Assembly: GCA_003693705.1 (NCBI GenBank)
Contig: RBZT01000423.1
Span: 62,001 to 126,000, forward strand
Direction: 5' to 3'
DNA from: Polymyxa betae
Lineage: Eukaryota; Endomyxa; Phytomyxea; Plasmodiophorida; Plasmodiophoridae
Length of the DNA: 64,000 bases
Each line of letters opens with the position of its first letter. Position 1 is the stretch's first letter. Positions 55,901 through 64,000 of this stretch are shown one piece after another. A program made the position numbers and the translations under genes. The notes below the pieces were generated by a model that had not been told where the DNA came from, searched no databases, and was given only the letters and a program-made list of their open reading frames with translations.

Positions 55901-57028
55901 ATGTCTGGAAATAATTCGCCCCCGCACAGTCCAACGTCGAAAAATGACATCGTTGTTATTGACCTAACTGAAGATTCTGCTGATGAGCAGACTCCAGCTT
56001 CTAAAATTAAACCAGCTGTAAGTTTTTTCACGATCATTCGTTTGTGCCATTACCGATTTTTAGAGGCCTGTCCTTACTGCTCTAGACGATCGAGAGTTTG
56101 AAACAAAACGCCATATCAGTAAACAAATGGAGCGTCTATTGGACGAAGATCTCACTGCTCAATTCAATCAAATATCATTACGAGCAAAGATCGACGATGA
56201 ACTTGAAGAGGTCCAGAACCGCATATCGCAGCTGATGATTGAGAAGCCATTATCTCCGAGCCAAGAAGATTTGATTGAGTCGGCTTTGAAAAAGAAGTTG
56301 GAACCTTTGGATGATCTCGATAGATTCGAGAAAATATTATCGATGCCTCGCAATCACGTTCATGTTTCGAAGTTCAATCAAGACATCACCACTGTAAACA
56401 TTCTTATCCTTGTGGCCAAATTACATCTCAATAATTTCAGGAGATGCTTAAATGCTTACGTGATGGCCAGTGGCTGAACGACGAAATCATGAATTTCCAA
56501 ATTAATTTAATGCAAGAACGCAATTCGAAATCTAGAAAGCGGCCTCGAGTATTTTTCCATAACAGTTTCTTTTACACGAAAATGATGGCAAATGGAGTAT
56601 ACAAATACAGCAACGTCTCCAGATGGACGAAAAGAAAGAAAATAGATATATTCGCTATGGATATGGTTATTTTCCCTGTTCATGTTCATGGCAATCACTG
56701 GTGTTTGGGGGTGATCGATTTATTCAAGAAAGAAGTCGTGTATTATGACTCGTTGGGAGGTCGTAACCCAGATTTCTTCACTAGCTGCAGGCGCTATATC
56801 ACAGACGAGCATCAAGACAAGAAGAATTCGAGCTTCGATCTCACCGGTTGGAAGGACGTTCTGCCAAAGGCGATACCACATCAGAACAATGGATGTGATT
56901 GTGGTGTATTCACTTTGAAGTTTGCTGATTATATCAGTGAGCGTCTGCCATTAAAATTTTCTCAAAAGGACATGCCTTATTTCAGAAGGCGTATTCTATT
57001 AGAAATCATCAATGGTGCTATATTATAA
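55901..57028 (+). CDS. SENP/Ulp1-type SUMO protease
   Basis: Three exons in phase 0 (introns after KIKPA at about 56019-56063, and after DITT at about 56395-56439). Residues about 16-26 read DIVVIDLTEDS, a classic SUMO-interacting motif. A charged coiled segment follows. The C48 peptidase domain has WLNDEIMNFQINLM, the catalytic His in HVHGNHWCLGVID, the Asp in VVYYDSLGGRN, the Gln in PHQNNGCDCGVF and the catalytic Cys in the same motif. All four are intact. The enzyme matures SUMO and removes it from targets in the nucleus. Length (about 345 residues) is short for the family, with most of the regulatory N-terminus missing or replaced by the SIM. Confidence 0.93.
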
Positions 57029-57293
57029 AGCATATTGACCGAAGCTGCCTCACATCAATCACGTTCAACAATCTGATAGATCATTCTGTGTGACTTTCAT
57101 GCTGTTCTTAGAGTATCTGCCTAGTAATCATTACAGTATCTCAACCAAAAAACAGCATCGTTTGCTGAAGATTGAAACTAGAAAGAGAGTCTCTCAAGTA
57201 TACATTATGGGTTCACGTTACCAAGTTAATGACGTGGCCTTCGTCCTGTATGAAGCAGCCATCATTTTTCTTTCGTTGATTGTTTAGTTAGCG

Positions 57294-57959
57294 ATGGTCG
57301 TGTCTCAATGTCCTTTCTACCAACCGACAGCTCTACCTGACCGTGATGAGCACAGTGATGAAGCTGGTGTTAAATCAGAACGGCTCATAGCGGAGCACTT
57401 CGCTGAATGTCCCGGAATGGACGTGAGTGGAGAGGAATCGGATGTGTCGGAATACGAACTGGAGGCACTCAGTGATGAATTAAACCATACAATGCGGTTG
57501 ACAAGAAATGATTTCCTAGGCGCTACTATGCAATCGGGGTTCGTCATGAGCCAATCAAAAATCGATGAAATGGTAAGCAAGATCTTGGGGGAAAAGGTAA
57601 AAACAGATAATAACATATAACTTTAATACTAATACGTATTCCAAGGTCGAACCTGAGCAAATGGATTCATTCGCAGAACCGGCAGAAGGCATCCAAGAAT
57701 TGAAGACACATGGACCTATATCTAATCAAGCCGATTCAGTACCAAACCGTCACCATCTTCTAACGGCTGTACCAGATCAGTCCATTCAGGATAATTTGAC
57801 AGTAGATATCCTTGTCTTGTTATTTTATTTGGTTGTAGCACTTCCGATTATGTTCATAGAAGCAGTAAGTTTCTTTATGATCGCTGGCACCACCTAATTC
57901 CATTTCAGTTAACAAAGGGATCAAAGTTCTTCAATTCTTTGGGAGGTTCCTTATTTTAA
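57294..57959 (+). CDS. C-terminally membrane-anchored protein, unidentified
   Basis: Three exons: ATG 57294 (MVVSQCPFYQPTALPDRDEH) to ILGEK; an intron of about 50 nt ending TCCAAG; VEPEQMDSFAEPAEG to FIEA; an intron starting GTAAGT near 57867; then LTKGSKFFNSLGGSLF and a stop at 57957-57959. The N-terminal about 170 residues are acidic and polar. One hydrophobic helix (DILVLLFYLVVALPIMFIEA) lies 17 residues from the end, giving a tail-anchored layout. No family recognised. An upstream open frame (57090-57287, with GSRYQVNDVAFVL) may belong to this or to another gene. Confidence 0.55.
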
Positions 57960-57992
57960 AAATAAATCCAAGAAAACGGTAATTAGGCTATC

Positions 57993-58607
57993 CTATGTAC
58001 GTGTATTATAATGGAGAGCATTAATCTGATTATTCGTATTCATATGATTTAGTGCATCTAATACCGTATGGACTCGGGTATGAAGCCAGTCTAAAAGAAA
58101 CCTTTTAGCAGGTTGTGCCACCACGAGATTTGGAGTATGATTAATAATATGAGGCGAGAATCTGGTACTTAAATGCGGAATGTCGGGGCTGGTCGCCACC
58201 GACGCCAACAGATGTAGATCCAATGCTTTCCATCTCTCGTCATCATAATTATCTTCGCTGCTTTCACTTTTGTCCTGAGAGAAAGACGAACCGGGAGAGA
58301 AGGCGCTCGTTCTAGTTGGGTCGCTCAAACTGTTTCGTGATAACGACAAAGGCTTCGGCCTTTTGTTTGACATATCTCCATGAGTTTCAGGAGCAGATCT
58401 TGACCTCTTCAAAATTCTCTCGAACTGTATACCCAGCTGTTCGAGCCTCTCTGCTGCTGAGATCAAAGCCAGCTCACGCTCGCTAATAGCTCTCCTGTTT
58501 TTTACGTCTTCGGATGTTTTGTTTGTTGAGTCGACAGCCAAATTTCCGCCACCGCATGCTGCCTCAGGTAAGGGTTCACATCCTCCTGATTGCTGATATG
58601 GCAGCAT
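57993..58607 (-). CDS. Orphan 204-aa protein
   Basis: A single exon. The middle has a charged helix (ERELALISAAERLEQLGIQF), a basic Ser/Pro-rich stretch (KRPKPLSLSRNSLSDPTRTS) and an acidic patch (SESSEDNYDDERW). The end contains RFLLDWLHTRVHTVLDALNH. The basic patch could be a nuclear signal. It converges on the previous gene with about 33 bases between stops. No family recognised. Confidence 0.55.
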   Translation of the reverse strand: MLPYQQSGGCEPLPEAACGGGNLAVDSTNKTSEDVKNRRAISERELALISAAERLEQLGIQFERILKRSRSAPETHGDMSNKRPKPLSLSRNSLSDPTRTSAFSPGSSFSQDKSESSEDNYDDERWKALDLHLLASVATSPDIPHLSTRFSPHIINHTPNLVVAQPAKRFLLDWLHTRVHTVLDALNHMNTNNQINALHYNTRT

Positions 58608-59860
58608 TGTGCTTGGGAATTTATCGATCAGAACGAATCAAAACCCCTAATAATATGTGCCAACGACACAATTTCGACGCGTGCCAATAATAGATTCTCG
58701 TTTTGACGTTTGAGGAAATTTGTATGCTAAAGTGATATTGCACGGCAAAGATAAAGAATATCAAGTCCTCACAGGCCGAAGATCGACAGATAACAGCAGC
58801 TGTGCAGTCTGCACGTACATTTAACTGCAACATCAACAAAGACGATTTTTAAGGAGACTTGGGGCCTGCATGTACCTGTGGTCACACAGCGCTTCGAATC
58901 GATACGTGGATATTTAGATATCAGTTTGATTTGATCTGGTCTTGATGCCTTGATGGTTGATTATGGACGTGCAAACTATTCCTACTTCGAGGGAAAAGCG
59001 TAAAGTCCTGGCTGTGGACTGAAGTTGCAAAATATTCTCCAGCTTCAGAAAAAATGTTTGTAACTGTTGCCTGTAAATCTGGCTTTTGGCTAAGTAGCCC
59101 TTGTACCTACATCGTAGATGAAATCGTCGTATTTAGGGTGTCTACGGACCAATTAAGGGTGAAAAGACTTCGTGTTTGGAGTTATCGCCAGGGTCTTCAT
59201 TGTCGGTTTTGGTAGATTCTTTTCCATTGGGCGTGTGATTGCGCCACTTTCTGTTTGATTGTGTGAGAGTTCTGTCGTGCCTTATCTTTGGTCATGTTTT
59301 GCCCAGTTGTTTTTGGACAAATCGTATCCGACTTTGTTCCAGCCATCTGAAATGCGGTGACTATGCTTACTATAAAAAAATCATAAAACCGGTTAAAGCG
59401 CAGCTCATCAACCGCTCGACCATACTATTAGACCAAGCAATGGGCTTTCATCGTTCCCATCTTTAGATGGTCGCCCTCTTGTCCGTATCATGGCTAAACG
59501 GAGTGGAAGGAGATAGTTTCGGGGCCGATCCAGTCGACATGTCACATGGGTGGCGCCTAGAAATGGAGAAATTGCAGAGAATGCAACTCCCAATGGGCGA
59601 TCCAAGAAAGAGGTTACCCTATCGAGTTATACAAATGTGGGCTTTTAACTTGATCACAAGACGGATCAGAATATCAGTTAAGCGATTATAGAGGATCCGC
59701 CATAGAACGGTTGCCAACAAATTTACTACAAAGTCGTAAGCAGAGTCGATAGCAACTAAGACCATCGAAATGTATTGAAGATAAGACAGAAAGAGAGAGA
59801 TAAAGATTTAGTAGAGAGCAGATTTCAAGAGGGGTGATAAAATCGAGAACGGTTTTCATA
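58608..59860. other. Gap with no supported gene
   Basis: Only open frames of 60-75 codons occur in conflicting phases. The plus-strand stretch 59400-59690 has better coding character (LDGRPLVRIMAKRSGRR in one phase, EKLQRMQLPMGDPRKRLP in another), which may be a decayed or spliced gene that I could not assemble. Confidence 0.35.
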
Positions 59861-60251
59861 TCACTCAGCATCCATCAGAATGTCAAGTTGCTTATGCAGG
59901 TACTTGATCCGAGCTTGCTCATCAGGAAGGAAGACGAGCTTGGACGATATCAGGACGCCCACTTTACGAGACGAGACGTCGCAGCTGCTCGTAACGGTCA
60001 GGAACGGACCGCTCGATAGCTGCCATGAACCCATTAATATCAATAAGTGCTTCTCAATATAGAAGCTCACGTGATCCAGAATCTTACCACGATATCAACA
60101 TATCGGCCTCGATCGGGTCCCGGGCTCGAAGCGGCGTCGTACTTTCAGCCAGGGCCAGCCGCGATCTCAGTTCGTGCTCCAGTAGATCCGAGGACGGAGT
60201 CACTAAACATGCCAACTGGAAACCATGAATGGCAGCTCCCTGCCTGGTCAT
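59861..60251 (-). CDS. Small helical protein, three exons, unidentified
   Basis: ATG 60251 opens MTRQGAAIHGFQLACLVTPS and LLEHELRSRLALAESTTPLR, ending near DPIEADMLIS at a GTAAG donor (about 60092). The next block reads AIERSVPDRYEQLRRL, and after an intron of about 38 nt comes LVFLPDEQARIKYLHKQLDI, ending LMDAE. The first junction is uncertain in phase. The pattern suggests a small coiled-coil subunit of a larger complex. No family recognised. Confidence 0.4.
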
Positions 60252-60290
60252 TTCATAACAGCTGATGCCGACGATTCTACCACTATCAAT

Positions 60291-60486
60291 AATTACACTG
60301 TCTTCTTGGAGACGTGTTAACTGCTGTAATGTTACCTGCTTATATTATGCAATCCGCTACGTGATCTTTCCCTTGCTTACAATTACACTGTCTTCTTGCA
60401 AACTGTTGTAATGTTACCTGCGTTAACTGCTGAAATGCTACCTGCTTAATTCTGCGTTCTGCTACTTGATCTTTCCCTTGCTTGTT
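60291..60486. repeat. Imperfect direct repeat, two copies
   Basis: Copy 1 (60291-60380, 90 nt) and copy 2 (60381-about 60486, 106 nt) are adjacent. Both start AATTACACTGTCTTCTTG and end TGATCTTTCCCTTGCTT. Shared inner words are TGTAATGTTACCTGC and GTTAACTGCTG. Copy 2 has gained about 16 nt by duplicating the GTTAACTGCTG/ACCTGC part. It lies in intergenic DNA upstream of the small gene at 59861-60251. Confidence 0.75.
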
Positions 60487-60791
60487 AGCATCATGTCCCT
60501 CCAACCATGTTTCCAATTGGAGTCCTATCTGACAATGCGATGCAGTATGATCTCATGATCTCGTTTGACAACCAACCCATAACTATCAATAACTGACCTT
60601 GTCGTTTATTGTAATCAATGCATATTATTCACTACCATACGTATAATAATCAGCCTGTTCGAATAACATTTTCCCCTCTATTACCCGAACTACTGAGTTT
60701 GAACAAAGCAAATAACCTGTCTTTATTAGTTTTGCGTCAACAATCCCAGCGATATTAACATGACAGGTTCTCCTGTTTGGCGTAAATAATA
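60487..60791. other. Intergenic, no gene seen
   Basis: AT-rich sequence between the direct repeat and the 3' end of the USP22-like gene. It probably holds part of the 3' UTR of that gene. Confidence 0.4.
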
Positions 60792-62837
60792 TTAAGTGTT
60801 GGCTTTAAGGTAAAACAGCATATAAGCTTGTGATGATAGAACGTCTCGTTCCGACTTTTTCGTGATTTTGGCGTCGTCGCATTTGTACCTAACAATGGAT
60901 TAGTTGTAAAGCCGCCTGCCGCCTTGCACTGCGACTATCTACCATTGCTGTTGTCGGCGAATATAGGCGATGTAATGGCCGGATTCCGAAGATCCTTTAT
61001 GTTCGACGACGGCAAACAGATTATACACAAACACTCCAAGCTGGATCTCGCTCCTGGCTACGGAAGGATCTGAGACGTACGAAGATAGATCAAGATGATT
61101 GATTGGGAACGAGATATAGGCGTCCAGTTTTGTCGATTGAGAAGCAGAATGACCTAAATGCTTGAATCGCTAATTGAAACGTCAGTTGGCCGATAATGTG
61201 GTTTGAGCGGCAATGAACCTTTAGATGAATCGTCAAGACTGTGGGCAGTGTATGAATAGAGAGCTGTTTCGTACTGAATTGATGAGCCTGACAATTGTGA
61301 CACAGAAACTTATCAGATAGCCTCTCAGGTTGTGTAAACCTATCATTGATGACGTCGACAAGCAAAACACAGCTACTTAAACATACCGATCAAAGCAATC
61401 GATCAACGTCTGAGGCTGTAGGCTGCTCGGATGCAGAGCGGTCAGATCAACGGCAATCTCCAAGAGAGGATCATACGCCGTATACGTTGAGAGACAGTTC
61501 AGGCACGTCACAACTGAACGGAACTTGCCGCCGAATGTCTGCAAACGATCGTATCATCAACCAGAGCGCAGCATAAGACGCTCGAACACTCAACAAACGC
61601 CTTCTGCGAAATTCGAAATGGCTGAAGAAGCCAGAACCAATTTACCCGATGAACGACGCAATCGCAATCTGACAAGATGGTGCCGCCACATCGTGAGTGA
61701 AGCGCATCAAGCAACGAGATGAGGAACTCGTGAGCGTCCTGCTGCTCGTAACCGGCCAGATGTGACGCATGCGACCACATGGCGCAAAGGAACTGATGGG
61801 GGGCGTACGGCTCCGTCTCACCATGAAACGCCTTCTCGAAGATCAGGTCCATATCGCATCCCAGACACAACGCATCGCCATGCGACGAACACTAATTGGT
61901 TTTTGAACGAGCAGTAGAAACCGTCAACGAATACCGACCTTGTTACGATTATGACCATCTCTCAGGAAAAAGTCACGAATGAGAGGATTGTGCACCAGAG
62001 TCTGTAAGACGACATTCATGAAGCACCTGTCCGTTCACGTTAACAAGTTCATCTGGACGATCGACGATCTGAGAATACGTGTTGCCAAGGTTCAGCATTC
62101 CCCGAAGACCACAGTACCCGCTCTTGTCGCGTTTCATTGAGAAATGCCAGAACCCGACATTACGCTGAGCTTCCAGCCGGGGCGACGTCTCGTCTCTGGC
62201 CACAATCAACCTGTACGATTCCCTCTCTCGCTGGGACCTGGAACGCAGAATTAACAAGGAACTCTTGAAAGAAAAGATTTTAGCAGAAAAGAAAACGCAA
62301 ACCAGAGTTGCTTACATGTTTTCCAGACGCATCTGTTTTTGGAAGGACGAATCGATACTGCTATCATAAACGTAATCGTTGCAATGAAAGCAGAAGACGT
62401 GAAGACGGCGAAGCTCCAACGCTTTTTAAAAAAAATGTCAAAAAATTATGATCGTGGTTAGTGTGAGACCACCAACCAAGATAATGGGATTTAGAGCGAG
62501 CATGATCCTGAATATGTCTGTTCTCCCAACAACCAATGAATACACATTCCAGGCATGCGTGCAGAAAATTGCTGCCTAAATTACAGGTGAAACAGTGTGG
62601 CACCCGAACCTGATACCAGAGAACGTCAGAATGAGTGTTTGGCAAGCGACAGAAATTTAGCAGGGCGAGCGAGCTGTCTTCAACGTGAGCGATTCGAAGG
62701 CTTACTTTGGCATTTCTATCGCTTCCGAAAGCGAAACGCAGCAGGACGTCCAGATTGCGGAATCCACCAGCGGCGGCAAATGCAGTGACGTGGCGACATT
62801 CGGGCGCCTGATAGGCAGGCGGCGTCATGCCTGCCAT
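60792..62837 (-). CDS. SAGA deubiquitinase, USP22/Ubp8
   Basis: Multi-exon gene from ATG 62837. The N-terminal UBP zinc finger reads PECRHVTAFAAAGGF, PHCFTCNL, HACLECVFIGCW, HIQDHARSKSHYL, CFHCNDYVYD: all Cys/His ligands are present. The peptidase domain has GLRGMLNLGNT, with the catalytic Cys restored across an intron (NTCFMNVVLQTLVHNP). It continues with HLAGYEQQDAHEFLISLLDA, zinc-binding CxxC pairs, the catalytic His in SESGHYIAYI and the Asp-containing end WYKCDDAKITK. It stops at 60792-60794. In SAGA this enzyme removes ubiquitin from histone H2B. The UBP finger anchors it to the DUB module. Introns are about 45-100 nt. Confidence 0.93.
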
Positions 62838-63065
62838 GACAGCGCCCTGCGACGACAGCGACGCCTCTGATAAGGTTGCGCAATCCGGGCCCGTCCTACT
62901 GCTCGCCGTTGGCGGCGTCGGCCGACGACGAGAGAGACGTCCCGCCAGCTTTCCTGATGCCTGCTGTCAGAGGGGTGCTCAACTCCTTCTTCGGACGTAT
63001 TCGCAAATGAGGCTGGCTATCCGAACACCATTCATTTGAACGTGAAGGGCGACGGCTTGGCTTGA
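62827..63065 (+). CDS. Possible small gene divergent from USP22
   Basis: An ATG at 62827 or 62836 opens MTAPCDDSDASDKVAQSG on the plus strand, overlapping the first codons of the minus-strand USP22 gene. A 32-nt intron could join to STPSSDVFANEAGYPNTIHL and a stop at 63063-63065. Other phases give AVRGVLNSFFGRIRK. The choice is not settled. The overlap with the neighbour's first exon argues for caution. Confidence 0.3.
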
Positions 63066-63266
63066 TGCGACGTTCAAGATTGGGAGTTGCTGTGGTCAGA
63101 AGAAACAAGTTAAATGGCAAAAATCTAAACAATTCAGTTTAGTTGGCGGCTTCAACTGTGTTAGATGACCTTACGGGCATGGCAACATGGCTTTGCAATG
63201 AATCCGTGATGTGAGATGACAGGCTTTATCTGATATAACACTTCACTTCATTGAGTGCCGTAATGT

Positions 63267-64000
63267 ATGTCGCGATTACATCAGATGCTGGACATTCTTC
63301 AGAATCACATTCGAAACAAAAACCATGATAAACTGGTACTGAATGGATGCAGATCACTTTGGCAGGCCTCAACTATGCCGTTTATTTTTGTAAGAGGACT
63401 TGATTTGTCGTTTGCTGATTTTATCGAACTCTGCTGTCAGGGTTACAAGAAAGAAAGTCTTCGAAAGGATATTGCTGTTAGAACAGTGAGCACATCTGGT
63501 TTCTCGGAACCAAGGTGAGGTGTCGCTTCAGTCGTTGCGCGACGCATTCTGCGAACGCGGGCTCGTCCAGATTACGCTTTTCCGCCGCCGGATTTAAATC
63601 TGGAGCGGCTTCGACGAAATGACGGTTCCGGTGTCGAGGCGGACGTCGGATAGCGCGAATGGCCTCGGTATGCCATTGCCATTGAAGGATGACCATTCTG
63701 ATTATAAATCGCCCTTAGTGAGCTCATGCATGTTTCTTGTCTGAACTCAGAATCTGACAATATCATTTCTGCAGCAATATCTCGAATCGGTGTCGGCTTC
63801 CAAACCGTCTTCGAAAAAACCATCCTTGTTCCTGAACACGAAGTTTACCACTGCCGTTCTTGTCGCCTGCCTTGCAATGGCAACATCTGTTTGGTTCTGG
63901 CCGAGGCAGTCTCTACAATTCACAAAACCGAAAGTCGCTCTTTGTTCATTCAACGAACTCGCAGTTGAAATGCTATTTAAGGATATACACTCGGTATTGT
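63267..64000 (+). CDS. Membrane protein, truncated by window edge
   Basis: ATG 63267 gives MSRLHQMLDILQNHIRNKN and LVLNGCRSLWQ, continuing to STSGFSEP. A consensus donor AG|GTGAGG at about 63515 and acceptor CTGGAG near 63605 join to GFDEMTVPVSRRTSDSANG. A 33-nt intron (GTGAGC...CTCAG, near 63718-63750) joins to NLTISFLQQYLESVSASKPS. A membrane helix follows (TAVLVACLAMATSVWFW), and the frame runs off the window. The layout (about 160 soluble residues, one helix, then more) is not one I recognise. The 3' part is missing. Confidence 0.5.

Noticed and set aside
61973-62257. Loss of the catalytic Cys in the USP22-like enzyme (LNLGNTY)
   Set aside because: The Tyr comes from reading into an intron; splicing at AC|GTATTC restores NTCFMN.
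1-64000. Prokaryotic features, CRISPR arrays, insertion sequences, phage or virus genes
   Set aside because: Spliced genes throughout, no spaced identical repeats, and no transposase, integrase, reverse transcriptase or capsid-like frames seen.

Overview
This window is nuclear DNA from a compact, intron-rich eukaryote. Almost every recognisable protein is assembled from several exons joined across GT...AG introns of about 34-150 nt, genes lie on both strands a few hundred bases apart or less, and there are no operons, Shine-Dalgarno sites, rRNA, CRISPR or transposon-like genes. The gene set is opisthokont-like and unicellular in flavour: class I myosin with SH3, SCP/Psr1-type phosphatase, Pol5, Integrator subunit 6, RPAP1, SAGA deubiquitinase, Hikeshi, a CUB-domain surface protein and a mitochondrial ATP synthase epsilon subunit. 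The last implies an aerobic mitochondrion. A protein with repeated TFxP-type motifs hints at a flagellum, but that is weak. I cannot name the organism.

Layout. 0-5 kb: NUS1-like subunit (5' cut by the window), Hikeshi (-), SKP1 (-), SCP phosphatase (+). 4.9-10.4 kb: a class I myosin with about two dozen exons, ending in SH3, a polar linker and a WW domain. 10.7-14.2 kb: a 706-aa orphan (+) and an Asp/Asn beta-hydroxylase-like protein (-). 14.6-19.5 kb: Rab geranylgeranyltransferase beta, a C78 (ZUP1-like) deubiquitinase and two convergent cold-shock-domain genes. 20.0-21.1 kb: a decayed aldo-keto reductase/Kv-beta pseudogene. 22.2-33.6 kb: CUB membrane protein, DDX31/Dbp7 helicase, a large helical-repeat protein (-), and Pol5/MYBBP1A. 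33.7-41.7 kb, all minus: telobox Myb protein, two orphans, METTL22-like methyltransferase and RPAP1. 42-48 kb: TFxP protein (+), then four minus-strand genes (orphan, single-pass membrane protein, RING, ankyrin) and a small gene (+). 49.8-55.2 kb, plus: ATP synthase epsilon, a small membrane protein, INTS6 and a two-finger C2H2 protein with a degenerate repeat. 55.6-64 kb: SENP/Ulp1 SUMO protease, a tail-anchored-like protein, orphans, SAGA USP22/Ubp8 (-) and a truncated membrane-protein gene at the right edge.

Functional themes are Pol II transcription and assembly (INTS6, RPAP1, USP22), ribosome biogenesis (DDX31, Pol5), ubiquitin/SUMO handling (SKP1, C78 DUB, USP22, SENP, RING), lipid and membrane traffic (NUS1, RabGGT-beta, myosin I) and telomere or chromatin binding (telobox protein). 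I saw no co-located gene system resembling a defence or mobile island. The least explained items are the orphan proteins, the myosin with a C-terminal WW domain, the telobox protein and the aldo-keto reductase pseudogene. Exon joins were made by eye from frame, splice consensus and family resemblance, so gene ends are firmer for conserved proteins than for orphans.
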